Shown: positions 38,180 to 48,579 of the stretch, piece after piece
Numbering within the stretch: position 1 is the stretch's first letter
How the letters are laid out: every line of letters starts with the position of its first letter
Assembly (NCBI GenBank): GCA_008360955.1
Contig: LUCM01004636.1
Span: forward strand, 297,860-361,859
Direction: 5' to 3'
Length of the DNA stretch: 64,000 bases
Source of the DNA: Fasciolopsis buskii
Taxonomy: Eukaryota; Platyhelminthes; Trematoda; Plagiorchiida; Fasciolidae
Notes under the pieces: model-generated
Told to the model about the DNA's origin: nothing
Database searches by the model: none
Seen by the model: the letters and a program-made list of their open reading frames with translations, nothing else
Program-made: the position numbers and the translations under genes

Positions 38180-38760
38180 TGGCGTTGCTAAGTTTCTTAC
38201 AATTTCCGCACATTAAGGCCTTTTCATTGCCGAATTAGACACGCCTACAACCAGCAATTCCAGCACTCGGTATTCAATTTATTTGTTTTCTTCCTCTGGG
38301 TAGTCTCCATGGGCTAACTGTCTCACCGCTCGCACGTAGATGCCGAAATCTTTCCTGGCCAATTTTAGCCGCTGTGGAAGGTATTCCAGGTTTTCCATTG
38401 GATGTTCTGGAGTGCCTGATTGTTTTAAAATCTTTGTGTATGTTCTCGTCCCTAAACATGATCGCTTCACTGACCCGGTGATACGCTTCACCGGACAACA
38501 AACTCAGGATGACTTCCGGTTGTTCCTCCGCGAGAAACAATCTGCTGTACCGTAACACTTGATCCCTCCCCCATTTAGAACTAGTGAAAACCTCGAATGA
38601 TTTGTCTGGAACCCGCTTTGGCCAAGGAGCCGAGTGATTCCCATAACCAAATCGTATTGTGAGACAATATGTTTTACTTGTATTTCACTGCCGCCATCAC
38701 CAGTAATTTGCCCTTGATTCTTAGATGTAATGTGATTTTCCCCGGTTAGCGGCACCAGTT
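38180..38760 (-). pseudogene. Gypsy gag-like fragment
   Basis: Two minus-strand frames combine to give ILSLLSGEAYHRVSEAIMF, then EYLPQRLKLARKDF, IYVRAVRQLAHGDYPE, RVLELLVVGVSN and FVEAAESLKTS. This is the capsid-like order of fluke gypsy gag proteins. The frame must change at about 38460-38490 to follow it, so the gene is broken. No zinc knuckle was seen. Confidence 0.65.
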
Positions 38761-39264
38761 TGCAACATCCAATAAGGGGAAGAAGGAATCACCGAAACGC
38801 GACTTATCACAGGTGGCATACTAGAATAACGATGCAACTTCATTGAAAAAAAGAAATTATAGTCCAGTCCTTCGAATTACTCCGCCGTCCTTCACTGTTT
38901 CTGGCCTTTTTCTCTTCGTCGACACACCCCACTGAAACAAAAGAAAATGAAATGATGGAAGCCAACTGATCGTACTTTGTATCGAGGTTTCCAAGTGCCG
39001 AGACATGGGCTGGACATTAGTTTTGGCTTCTGATCTCTTGAATTAACTGGACCTGGTAACTCGACGTCTGTTGTACTGCATGAACTTTGTCGACATGTAC
39101 TTTGACCATGGAGGGCCGATGCCTGGTTTGAGTGGTCCAGTTTCTCCAACTGTTGGTGTTGTTTTCTTATCCAGTTTGTTAGTATTTGGTGATATGGTTT
39201 TTAGTTGTTTCCCTATGAATAGTTCGGGCTTGACTGTAGGTCCGTATCATTTCACTCCGGCCTT
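38761..39264. other. Unassigned between gypsy gag and Penelope fragment
   Basis: This could hold the 5' end of the gypsy element (leader or LTR) because it precedes gag on the minus strand. I found no second copy in the window to prove an LTR. Confidence 0.4.
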
Positions 39265-39725
39265 CTTGTCTGGTTGAACGGCTTGTTACTCGCCCGATTG
39301 TACATGTGGTCCAATTGGATATGTCTAATGGTTAAATGCTTTGAAGAGTACCGGGCTTCCAGAATCTCCCCTGCGTGCCTCGTGGTTGTTTGATCTAGAA
39401 TTTTTTCTCCATCCAGACTGTTTTTATCCGCATTGGTCCTCGTGGACGGATATGAGCGAGTGGGTCATGCCTTATTGTAGGTAGTTTGTGATTGTGCGTT
39501 CGAATCTTTACTTTTCTATCGGCATGGCCAAGGCAGCGTTTGTTACAAGTCATGGAGTTGATTTTTGCACAACGATTCCTCTTTTTTCAGTTTTGGGTTT
39601 CTATACCAGTATCCCCATGGTTCTGGACCACCTGTGAGCCACTGTACTTCCTTGGGGTTGGAGTAATCTTGCAGTTATTTCAGATGCGTTCCTGATATGT
39701 AGTGTTCTTTGGCCAGTGTCCCTAT
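39265..39725 (-). mobile_element. Penelope-like element 3' part: linker and GIY-YIG endonuclease
   Basis: The minus strand reads RTLHIRNASEITARLLQPQG, a typical post-RT segment of Penelope-like elements. It is followed by MTCNKRCLGHADRKVKIRTHN, which lines up with the GIY-YIG endonuclease core (the C-x-C, Y-x-G-x-T and R-x-x-E-H blocks, much altered). Then come KILDQTTARHAGEILEARYS, with the catalytic Glu of EILEA, and HIQLDHMYN. Frame shifts are needed. It abuts the inverted LINE segment at about 39730-39745. Confidence 0.65.
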
Positions 39726-39744
39726 TTACGTTAACTCATGAGAA

Positions 39745-40215
39745 ATGAATTGCTCTGCGCCTCAGTGGAAAACTGCCTCGGAATTTCACTTTGGGATGCT
39801 GCTTTCAGACCGGGAAAGACAAAGGTCCTGGACGTACTTCAGGTGTACCTACGTGCCAACAGTCCCTATCGGGTCGAAACTTAGCATCAGGCTCAAGAAT
39901 ACGCCTTTTGTGAACACTAGACAGTTGGCGATTGACAATGTCTTCAGATAGCTTGCATACATTGCCCACTAAATTTATTCTTCAGCGGTTCTCACACGAC
40001 GATCGATCACCTTCCTTGTAAATCGACACAGCTTCCAAGTTGCGTCACTTCGTAGTTATTTGTTTGTATTCCAAGGTCGACATCAGAAGCTTTGTCAGCT
40101 TCCATGCTAAATCTTTCCCGCCATCCTAGAGAACCCTCTGGTACAGCTCATCTGGTTCAGTAGCTCGATGAATTTTAGGGAAGTCCACCTCCGTGATGAC
40201 GTTAATTGGTCGCAG
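39745..40215 (-). mobile_element. Inverted LINE segment: start of reverse transcriptase
   Basis: On the minus strand the order is ITEVDFPKIHRATEPDELYQ, then AVSIYKEGDRSSCENR, RINLVGNVCKL, a FRPDRDC match to the FRPGRGC block, and VFPGLKAAS matching the F-x-D-x-K-A-F-D-S palm motif. This is the fingers and early palm of a non-LTR reverse transcriptase. It is heavily shifted. The part of the same protein that should follow lies on the opposite strand from about 40235. Confidence 0.7.
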
Positions 40216-40234
40216 AGAACTGGCATCCACCTGC

Positions 40235-41165
40235 ATTGTTTCACGTGCAAGCAGAACGCATTACCTGGTCTTTTAGACCGTGGAGTTGAACTATTCACAG
40301 AGAACAGAGTTTTGACGTACAGTGCGCCGGTATGTACTTGTTGAGCCACAATGTACGTGGGCTTCAACGTGCATCAAACCGCTTGGTGATTGAGTTATCC
40401 AGATATGGTATCTACTTAGCACCTTCAAATGAAAAATATTTGTTCTAGATTGGCAGGAGCCTGTACCTGTACTTACTCTTTGTGGTGATCGGTTAAAAGT
40501 AGTAAATAGATTCAGGTTGCTCGGGAGTCTGATCACACCCGGCGGAAGTGTTGAGGAGGAGGTCACGTCACGAATTATGAAAGCCAGAGCAGCTTTCGCG
40601 AACCTGCGGCACTTGTGCTGAGGCCAAGACATCCGGCTATCCCCCAAGGAGAGGGTGTACAACACCTCAGTTCGTAGAATTCTGCTGTGCGTTTGATGCA
40701 ATTGGCCTAGCCGTGTTGAGGTTGCCCAGTGACATTTTGTGTTCGACCGCCGGTGTGTTGGAAGCATTGCTCATGTTTAGTGGCTAGTTCGGGTGAACAA
40801 TGAGGAGGTCCACCGACATACTTTGGAGGCACTGATCCTCTGACTGAGAGAACAGCTCTGCATCACCTCGGGTTGGCCACGTAAAACGCATGTCTGCCCG
40901 TCGTTTGCTTTTCGCGCACTTTTTACGTGAAGGTCAAGGCTGGAAGAAGCGACTTGGCGATCGGGCTGTCATCTGGCAAGGAGGAATGAGAAAATAACTA
41001 CCCTATTGACCTCAACTGGTGCTTCCGCTTTCCTGGTTGGGGCCACAATGATGAGGATTGCCGTTGAATGGAGGCACTAACACATAAGACACAGAAAGAA
41101 TTGGCGTGAAGAATGCTGCACGGATAGATGGAAGAAACTGGCCCGCCTTAAGCATGGAGAAAAAA
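40235..41165 (+). mobile_element. LINE 3' part: reverse transcriptase end and C-terminal domain
   Basis: The plus strand gives GVELFTENRVL before a ruined YADD box. It continues with NRLVIELSRYGIYLAPS, WQEPVPVLTLCGDRLKVVNR, LGSLITPGGSVEEEVTSRIM, KARAAFANLRHL, IRLSPKERVYNTSVRRILL and, much later, a degraded RFPGWG block matching the C-terminal RLPGWGPRD signature of fluke non-LTR elements. Several stops and shifts are present. The 3' end is near 41165. It is a 5'-truncated, dead copy. Confidence 0.8.
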
Positions 41166-41584
41166 TCAAAGGGTTAAAGAATATGCATCTTCACCATTGC
41201 CAAAAAGAGGCCCTACGGGATGTCACGAATTATATAGTTCGATAGAGCAGGTTGATAGGATTAGTTGTGGAAGGACAAAAAGTACAGGGTACTCGTTTTA
41301 CTTGAATGCCTTCGTTGTTTGCAAATGATAGGGAATAAAGCTACCTTAGTTAGATTAAATGCAATTTTTAAACGAGATGTATTCTCCGTTTCCAAAATGA
41401 GCACACAAGACTGGAGTTCTATAATCATTCTGCCTAGCTTAGACATAACATTCTATCGCCTCCCTCTTCGTACGTCTGTCGATCTGATGTCCAGTGCTCG
41501 AGGACATCCTGGAGTCAGAATGGCCTCGACGACCATAGCCTACACTGTTGAACTAAATCCCGGCCAATAGTCGTTTGTGTGCAG
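41166..41584. other. Unassigned
   Basis: A short plus frame (41265-41570) of no recognised family follows the LINE end. An 18-base pyrimidine-poor tract precedes the candidate acceptor at 41584. Confidence 0.4.
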
Positions 41585-41852
41585 TTCGGCTGGACGGATC
41601 TGTGAGTGTAAACATAAGTCGGATGAACTGTTGATGACTGTATGTCCTGCTTGTTATGGTCCCACCGACTACAACTTTCTTGAAGCTCAGTACGAGTTCT
41701 ACCAGAACGTGTTCTATTCACTTCGAAATAGGCCTACCATGGATGCCGTGGCCATTGCTAGTGATTTCAAAGCCGAAGCTTCATATTTCGAGGAGAAAAA
41801 GATATGTCAGCGATCCATTTTCTGTCTCCAGAAATCAAAACAATTCAAATAA
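41585..41852 (+). CDS. Candidate exon with CxC and CPACY motifs
   Basis: The frame is open from an AG at 41583-41584 (preceded by TCGTTTGTGTGC) to a stop at 41850-41852. It has a Cys-rich start, ICECKHKSDELLMTVCPACY, then a helix-prone LEAQYEFYQNVFYSLRN and SDFKAEASYFEEKK. A CPACY step from a Cys-rich segment into a helix is seen where laminin gamma chains pass from EGF-like repeats into the coiled coil. The similarity is short, and a zinc-binding segment of a transposase is an alternative. No clear donor is visible. Confidence 0.25.
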
Positions 41853-42196
41853 ATCATATTAATCAAGTTTATTCTGATCATCTACTATTTCTGACGAACG
41901 CAAACTCTTCTCATAGAAACCGTCGATCATTCTAATCCCTAGGAATGGATTAGGTCTGCGGTTGTTTTTGTTTGTTCCTAGCCTCTGGTCGCGAAAAAAC
42001 CGTTATTCGTCGTTCACAAATATTTTCATAAAATTATTGCCGAATCCTGATGGTGTCGTAACTTTCCACGCGACATGCCTTTCGCTAGTGCCTCTCGATT
42101 GTGAATTTAAGGAAATAAAATAAGTACACAGCAGACTGTGAAAAATACAGTGGATTAAGCTAGGTGCATAGTTTCATATATACAATTGCCGATAAA
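41853..42196. other. Unassigned
   Basis: No gene or element seen before the inverted repeat begins at about 42197. Confidence 0.5.
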
Positions 42197-42675
42197 GTAC
42201 GAGTTAATGCCAAGATAGACTGATTCTCACGGTCAACCGAGTCTGTGCTCAAAGTACTCGCTGATGCATGCTGATAAGCAGAGCCTCATTGAACGCCACT
42301 TGTTTTCGGTTTGTATTGCGCACCAGTAATTTGCAAGATTGGGTTATGTCAACCTTGTAGTTCAATATGACTAAGCTCCTCGAGATTCGGGAGGTCGGAG
42401 ATTTCGCTTCGTTTTACGAGGTCATGGAGACTAGGGTCATCCACTTTGACAACCATTTCGGTATGTGCTCTGACACTCGTGGAATTGGGCAGCGATCCGT
42501 TTTGCCAGTTTGTGTGTGTGTGTGTGTGTGTCAGCCCAACTGCAAGTGAACTGATAGAAAACGTGTGAGACGTTCTCGGGTTAACAAGACAGTTTGAATG
42601 ATTTTGGCAGGTTAAGCTTTCGGTTGTTTGTTGTAGACAACTGTGCTGCTGGATACGTATGTCTAATGATAGATT
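42197..42675 (-). repeat. Left arm of long inverted repeat
   Basis: The reverse complement of this stretch reappears at 44342-44817, from the CTTGGCATTAA boundary through the dinucleotide run to the CATACGTATCCAGCAGCAC boundary. It also matches 1-310. A (GT)n run lies at about 42510-42531. A plus frame (42367-42549) ending in VCVCVCVC is a translation across that run. Confidence 0.9.
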
Positions 42676-42802
42676 TTAGATTTCTATTAATGTTGCCTCC
42701 TCTAAATGACCATTGGTGATATAGACCACTTCAGTAAGGGGATGTCACAAAAGAACTCAAGCAAATGGAAATTGTATTCTCTCTCCAAGAAGATCCTTCA
42801 CA

Positions 42803-42976
42803 TTTTACCTTTTACTTCCCATAATAATGAAACAACAATGCACGTCAATTTTCAGGAAGGGGGCCGCGGCCAACAGAGGGATCCCAAGTGGGGAAGTTGA
42901 CCGAAGGTGGTAGGATTCGAACCCGTGACCTTCACGTCCGAACACGACGACCTTCTCCATTTGCTACCGCCGGCCA
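42803..42976 (-). mobile_element. SINE family A, minus-strand copy
   Basis: Complete copy: head CCGGCGGTAGCAAATGG near 42960-42976, B box GGGTTCGAATCCTACC, body with CTCTGTTGGCCGCGG, and tail ending in a GTTTCATTATTATGGGAAGT-like motif. It lies between the arms of the inverted repeat. Confidence 0.85.
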
Positions 42977-43044
42977 GGGAAAGAATAAATAGACAAACTG
43001 AATTAAGTGTTTGATGACGTGCAGCGATTCAAACCAGTTTAGGT

Positions 43045-43054
43045 NNNNNNNNNN
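43045..43054. other. Assembly gap (10 N)
   Basis: Ten Ns. The sequence to the right (43055 to about 43258) nearly repeats the sequence before the gap (about 42840-43044). Confidence 1.
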
Positions 43055-43192
43055 AGGCACGTCAATTTTCAGGAAGGGGGCCGCGGCCAACAGAGGGATC
43101 CCAAGTGGGGAAGTTGACGAAGGTGGTAGGATTCGAACCCGTGACCTTCACGTCCGAACACGACGACCTTCTCCATTTGCTACCGCCGGCCA
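43055..43192 (-). mobile_element. SINE family A, partial near-duplicate after the gap
   Basis: Matches 42839-42976 with a single-base deletion in the GTTGACC(G)AAGG run, and the downstream flank AAAGAATAAATAGACAAACTG is shared as well. Shared flanks mean this is a duplicated locus and not an independent insertion. Confidence 0.8.
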
Positions 43193-43569
43193 GAAAGAAT
43201 AAATAGACAAACTGAATTAAGTGTTTATGACGTGCCCAGGCGATCTCAAACCAGCTTAGTCCCGGAACATTCTTGATAGAGAAGCAGATATCAAGACAGC
43301 TGCAAGTTCTACTACTGAATCGTCTCACTTCCAAAAACGTGTATAACGTTTGGAACCAATCAGAATACAGAAGACCTCATTGAGGGATCACCGGAAATTC
43401 ACAGATGTGGAGTTCCGTTGTGACCGATACTATGCATGCAAAACTCTGAGCTTCACAAAACTGCTCATTCACTTGTGGATATACGCGTTCCCGCTCGAAG
43501 ACGACTAACAAAGTTTTGCTTGAAGGGTGCAATATTTGTCCAACAACGTGTGTCTGAGTTCCCACGAAA

Positions 43570-44330
43570 TGTACTCGGTTTATGTTGACTTCCCGTTTCA
43601 CAGAATTACCTCCTCCTGAAACAGTTGCTGTCTTCCGTGATCTATTATTCCTCACACAACATTCGTTTACCTATTCACCCTGAGTAAGCTGCGAACCTTG
43701 TTCTCTTGTGCATTGCGAATAGTCATTTTAGTTTTGAGAGGAAAGCATTCAAGCAAGCTGATGGTGTGACCATAGGACGTTCTTTGGGTTGAACCTTGGA
43801 AGACGTGTTTTGGGGTATAATCGTGCGAAATGTCCTCGATAAAATTTTGAAACTCCCTTGTGACAGACGTTACATTGAGAAAATCTTAATTTTCTCTAAC
43901 GAAGAACGGTTGGACGCTCTTATCAACACCCTGAATTCCATCCATCCCAAACTTTGTGTTTCTCACAAAGAGAAAAAATCGATCGCTCACCATTTTTCGA
44001 CATCTTAGTGAACATATGTTCCGATGGAACAGCACAACGCAACATCTACTTGGATGCCACTTGAGGTGAGTTTCGCACCAGTGGCATATAAATGGGGATG
44101 AGTTTAAATTATGCTCTGCAGAGTTCAGAAAATTTCGCACCCTTACTGAAGTACACAAAGAAGGGTTCACGGAACGGATGTTGTTGACCAATAGTTGATC
44201 GGGAAAATTTCATCGAACATCACCGGAGACAGAGGAAATCATACGAAAAAAACGCTCACTACACGAAATAAGGAAGCTCCATTGCCTTACCATTTGAAGG
44301 TGAACATTGATTTATTCAAATGAGTACAAA
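43570..44330 (+). mobile_element. Penelope-like element: reverse transcriptase fragment
   Basis: The plus strand reads, with frame shifts, ETVAVFRDLLFLTQHSFTY, then SHFSFERKAFKQADGVTIG (the xxDGVAMGSPLG block, here GVTIGRSLG), then RNVLDKILKLPCDRRYIEKI (the RYVDD box, with the catalytic pair replaced by EK). Next come IFSNEERLDALINTLNSIHP, LVNICSDGTAQRNIY, RQRKSYEKNAHYTK and IALPFEGEH. This is the Penelope-like reverse transcriptase in its usual order. The lost aspartates and stops show it is inactive. The endonuclease is missing: the sequence runs into the repeat arm at about 44340. Confidence 0.8.
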
Positions 44331-44341
44331 CCTTAAATCTA

Positions 44342-45120
44342 TCATTAGACATACGTATCCAGCAGCACAGTTGTCTACAACAAACAACCGAAAGCTTAAC
44401 CTGCCAAAATCATTCAAACTGTCTTGTTAACCCGAGAACGTCTCACACGTTTTCTATCAGTTCACTTGCAGTTGGGCTGACACACACACACACACACACA
44501 AACTGGCAAAACGGATCGCTGCCCAATTCCACGAGTGTCAGAGCACATACCGAATGTCTGCTCCAAAGTGAGACTGACCCTAGTCTCCATGACCTCGTAA
44601 ACGAAACGATAATCCTCGACCTCCCGAATCTCGAGGAGCTTAGTCATATCGAACTACAAGGTTGACATAACCCAATCTTGCAAATTACTGGTGCGCAATA
44701 CAAACCGAAAACAAGTGGCGTTCAATGAGGCTCTGCTTATCAGCATGCATCAGCGAGTACTTTGAGCACAGACTCGGTTGACCGTGAGAATCAGTCTATC
44801 TTGGCATTAAGTCGTACGTGTACATGAATTCAGTTGTTCTCTGATCTTCACATCTCCCCGGCTCGATAGATGAGCTGCAATTCCATTAACCTTGTCTTTT
44901 TGTCATCTCCTTCCAAGCATGCAAAAACGGGTGAAATTGCGGGAGACAGCAATGCTTCTTCGAACATGTTTGTGTCCATAATTGTCGAAGGTGCTAATTT
45001 TTTTTGGACAGAACGATTTATTCAAAATTCGCATCCAAACTGCGTTGACATGCATCCTATGCGTTCCATAGGGATTGTATGGAGCAGTACAGTTGCGCAT
45101 CAGCAGGACATCATTGAGGG
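44342..45120 (+). repeat. Right arm of long inverted repeat plus extension
   Basis: 44342-44817 is the inverted counterpart of 42197-42675. From 44817 the match continues only to the window-start copy (about 310-600), giving a longer unit here. Around 44553-44620 this arm differs from both other copies by small insertions and deletions, which may be sequence errors. Confidence 0.85.
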
Positions 45121-45452
45121 AATTTTTGTAGTTCGAACGAGCAAATAGTTAATCTCAGGAACACTAAAATTACATTATAATAAACATATTTACAAAACAA
45201 TGCGAAGCACGATTCACTTGTTTTTCCCATACTTCTGTCTCCCCCATGTTTCCGCTATTGCACAGTTTTTTCTTTGTAATCAAGGCTTTCAAATGAAAAT
45301 TACGCATATTCTGAAATCACCTTATACCACTTATACTCCATCGTGCATGGTGTATCCACACAGGACTGCCCATCCACTGCTCATCTGAAAACAGAAAATA
45401 AATTGAAAGTTGCATGGAGTGAGGACTGTCAAACAAAGACATTGACAACTCC
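45121..45452. other. Unassigned
   Basis: AT-rich; nothing recognised. Confidence 0.5.
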
Positions 45453-45809
45453 ATGTGGAAATTTTGTCATAATACCATAGGTTCAGTAATTACTGAACAG
45501 GTGGAATGGTTTACTCATCTTAACGCTATTAAAAAACAAGGGGAGCTTTTAGAGACTAATGAATGGAGCAGCGGCCGAAGAAGGTTTCTCGGACAATTAT
45601 CACGAGATTTCTTTCTAGTAATTTCTTACTTACGGACACTCACATGCACTAGTCACTTATCATTTTCAGATGACCGCACCTTGGCAGCCAAGACACTGCT
45701 CAGAGCACAACTTGGAATCAGATCCGCATCGAGTGTAGAAAGGTGGAAAGTGATTCGAAATTGGTGCCCTCCCTCCTGGCCACACCATCAAATAAAGTTA
45801 AAAGGTTAA
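45453..45809 (+). CDS. Candidate coding block, unrecognised
   Basis: A plus frame of 118 codons contains two protein-like parts, QVEWFTHLNAIKKQGELLET and DDRTLAAKTLLRAQLGIRSA. A strong acceptor (CACTTATCATTTTCAG at about 45668) splits them, so the second part (to about 45762, AAAG|GTGGAA) may be a short exon. The phases of the visible donors do not join the two parts cleanly. No family recognised; it may be a chance frame. Confidence 0.22.
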   Translation: MWKFCHNTIGSVITEQVEWFTHLNAIKKQGELLETNEWSSGRRRFLGQLSRDFFLVISYLRTLTCTSHLSFSDDRTLAAKTLLRAQLGIRSASSVERWKVIRNWCPPSWPHHQIKLKG

Positions 45810-46578
45810 CATGCCGAAGGCAACGCAAAAGAACATCTTATATCAATCGACTTTTGGGTAAATCATCTTCAGTGCTCACGTCCAAGGCTTGCTGAGTTTC
45901 CATTTTACGACTTTAATGGGTGGCGAGAGTAAATTCGTGAAGTGCAATGCGCCTATGGAAATCCCAAAACGTAAAAGTGCTTGCGTGTTTCCCTGTGATT
46001 GTCCGGTCTTTACAATCTCGAACCTCGAATCTGCAGTCGATGAAAAACCGCAGAGGCAGAACATTTCGCCCTGCTTTGCCATTATCGTTAGTTGTTTGCT
46101 TCCTATCGAGAACCACCGGTTGCGGTTTTTCGTCCACAAAGAAGACACTTTAGGTCACGACGAGACCACCGTAGTAGGCAATTTGTCATTCCCTCACAGT
46201 CACAACTGCTATGAATGGCGCTCAATATTGCATGACAAAACACGAGAGGACACCGGTTTGTATTCTCACTGAAAAACGGTTGGAAAGTTCATTCTGATTC
46301 TGTCAACTTTGCTCTTCCACCAAACTGGGATGTGAATCGGTGCGCGCCTCTCAGACGAACTTTTGGGATTTATTCAATCTGGGCCATTAGTATTCGATTT
46401 TGTGTAAACATCAAACGCAATACTAAATAGGCTTATCGGTTCACGAACTTTCATCACTCCAAGTTCCTCGTTCAGGTAGAAACCGAACAAAATACGAGTG
46501 AAGTTGGTACCATTAAAGACGCAGACAAATCATAACGTTGGCAAAGATTATGTATTCGTAGAGCAACCATGGATACAT
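45810..46578. other. Unassigned; overlapping frames
   Basis: Three frames overlap at 45876-46272 (one plus, two minus) in a GC-richer patch. None is recognised. Confidence 0.4.
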
Positions 46579-46757
46579 TGACAGGCAGACAGACAGACAG
46601 ATAGACAGACAGACAGGCAGATAGACAGTGGCGACCTCAGGATAGACAGGCAGGATCGACAAACAGACAAACAAGCAAGCAAGCAACCGAACAAACAGAT
46701 ATACAGACAGACAACCGACAAACGGACAAACAGACAAACAAATGGACAAACAAAAAA
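46579..46757. repeat. GACA tetranucleotide array, degenerate
   Basis: GACA units with GATA and GGCA variants, interrupted at about 46628-46660. Two minus-strand frames with repeated CLSVCL are translations of the array. Confidence 0.9.
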
Positions 46758-48579
46758 CGGAGGACTAACTTTCAAGAAAACGATTAGTCCAAAATTATCG
46801 GCCGATCGACTGTTACGGAGATGGGTGAGATAACAACTCATTGCCGAAACGGATTTTGTTAGCAAGTGACTTGTCGAATGATGTAAACAAAATAAACGAC
46901 ATTCTACAATATTGTCCGTTGGTTCTTCTGGTCCAAATTACCTCTGTTCAGCGGTTCATCACTGTTTTAGGATTCGCTTTTGACGTACGGGCTGATTGTG
47001 TGATTCTACTCTGCTATCCCATTTGGAGAGTGAACTCAAGACTAAATGTGAACCTGCTCAGTCCACGTTTGAGCATGGAATATTGATCTCCAGTCGATAT
47101 GAGACGATGACATTTGGGCTGAAATTTCGCGGGTATTAATTTCATGTTCTCTTGGATGGCTTTAAGAAAAAAATTAAAAAATGGAAGAAACTCGGAAAAG
47201 CCATCTTCTGAAACTCCGGATTCCTCCTGATCATTCTTTGGAGAAACAGCAGAAATAGATTTCCCTAAGGCTGACAAAAATTGGACACCTTTTGCCTCGT
47301 CTTTGGTAGAAACAAAGTGATATGGCTATCCATGCTCTATAACGATCCAGATCAGCTTCGAGACCGATCTCGGAATTAAATATGTATTATGTCAAAAATT
47401 GTTAGGTAATTCCTTCCGCAACTCATTCGTTAATGAATCCTGCAAGGCTCGCCATACACCATTCACATGTTAGCTTCCCAATTCACTATTCTGTGTGATA
47501 CGGGACGTGATTTCTGCATGATTTCAAGGCCTGCCTACCTTCAAGAATTGTTCAGTTACCGTTTCACATCAGACCATATATAAATGCATGAACCATTTAT
47601 TTCAAATCTTTTAATCCACCTCTACAAAATCAAGAAGAACCTGAAAAAAGGAAGGATGTGAGATCGTGGTTCATGATATGATGGATCTTCCCTTCCTCTT
47701 ACTTACCTGTCCTGCATTTTACTCACCATTCTTTTTATTTATTTTTAAACATCGATCAGGGTACATCGCTGATTGTTCAAGTTTGCAGACTCACATTATC
47801 ATGTGAATACATGCCGTTTTCACGATAAAAAGGTGACAACGTGAATATCTTACACATACAGATGGAAACTTTTGAAACGCGGGTTCTTTCTTCTGATCGA
47901 GAATACTTGTGCGAGCCGGTCAGAACAGCGTTACTCAGCTTCTAAGTGGCTGCATTCAGAAACAATTAGACTACCTTAAGCCGATACACTACAGATGCCA
48001 TTCACCAAAATAATGTCGCTAAAAATAGGAATTTCTTCCCTTTGGGACTTTTGTCCGCCATCGATTGGACCTAACGTATACCTGCATATGGCATACTGAC
48101 TGTGAATGCAATTTGTGTGAAAACTGAGGATATTGGTTTTGAGAAAAACCTTTGCTAGACCGCGAGAAGTTTCTCCCGAAATGCGTTTTTTTGTAAATTC
48201 CATCAACCTACTTCATATCCGTGCTTCGATCACTGCACCTTGACAATCAACGAGGCACACATTAGGTCCAAACCAAAGCCCGACAGAGGCACAGTCACGG
48301 TAACTTCGTTTTTTCATTTAATTCTCGTATTCAACTTTAGCGGGTCCCGCGCGAAAGGTTCCATCGACAGAGGCTCAACTTGTGTAGCTATCTTGGCAAT
48401 TGCAGTTGGTGTTTTTCCGTTTACCTTCCAAGCATTGCAATTCGTTGGAATGCAGTTAGGGATAAGAACATTCCTCCGAAGGTAATCGTGGTTACTTCCA
48501 TAAGTGGGGAACCGAGCCAAACTTAGTAGACATCTCATAGTTGATGACATTCGCCAGTTACGAACAATTGTTTAGAGAC
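46758..48579. other. Unassigned
   Basis: Short frames on both strands, no recognised gene or element. Confidence 0.5.

Larger units (their letters stand above)
35950..38760 (-). mobile_element. Degenerate Ty3/gypsy LTR retrotransposon
   Basis: Reading leftward on the minus strand, gag-like, reverse transcriptase and RNase H segments occur in the canonical order, all broken by stops and frame shifts. A family A SINE has inserted at 37696-37872 between the gag-like and reverse transcriptase parts. No LTR pair was identified, and no integrase is visible below 35950, where the sequence passes through an unassigned patch into a LINE fragment. The element is an old, dead insertion. Confidence 0.75.

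Noticed and set aside
40291..40767. Minus frame of 158 codons
   Set aside because: It lies opposite the plus-strand LINE C-terminal region, whose peptide matches are clear, so it is an antisense shadow.
46513..46865. Cys/Leu-rich minus frames that look like membrane peptides
   Set aside because: They are translations of the GACA array.
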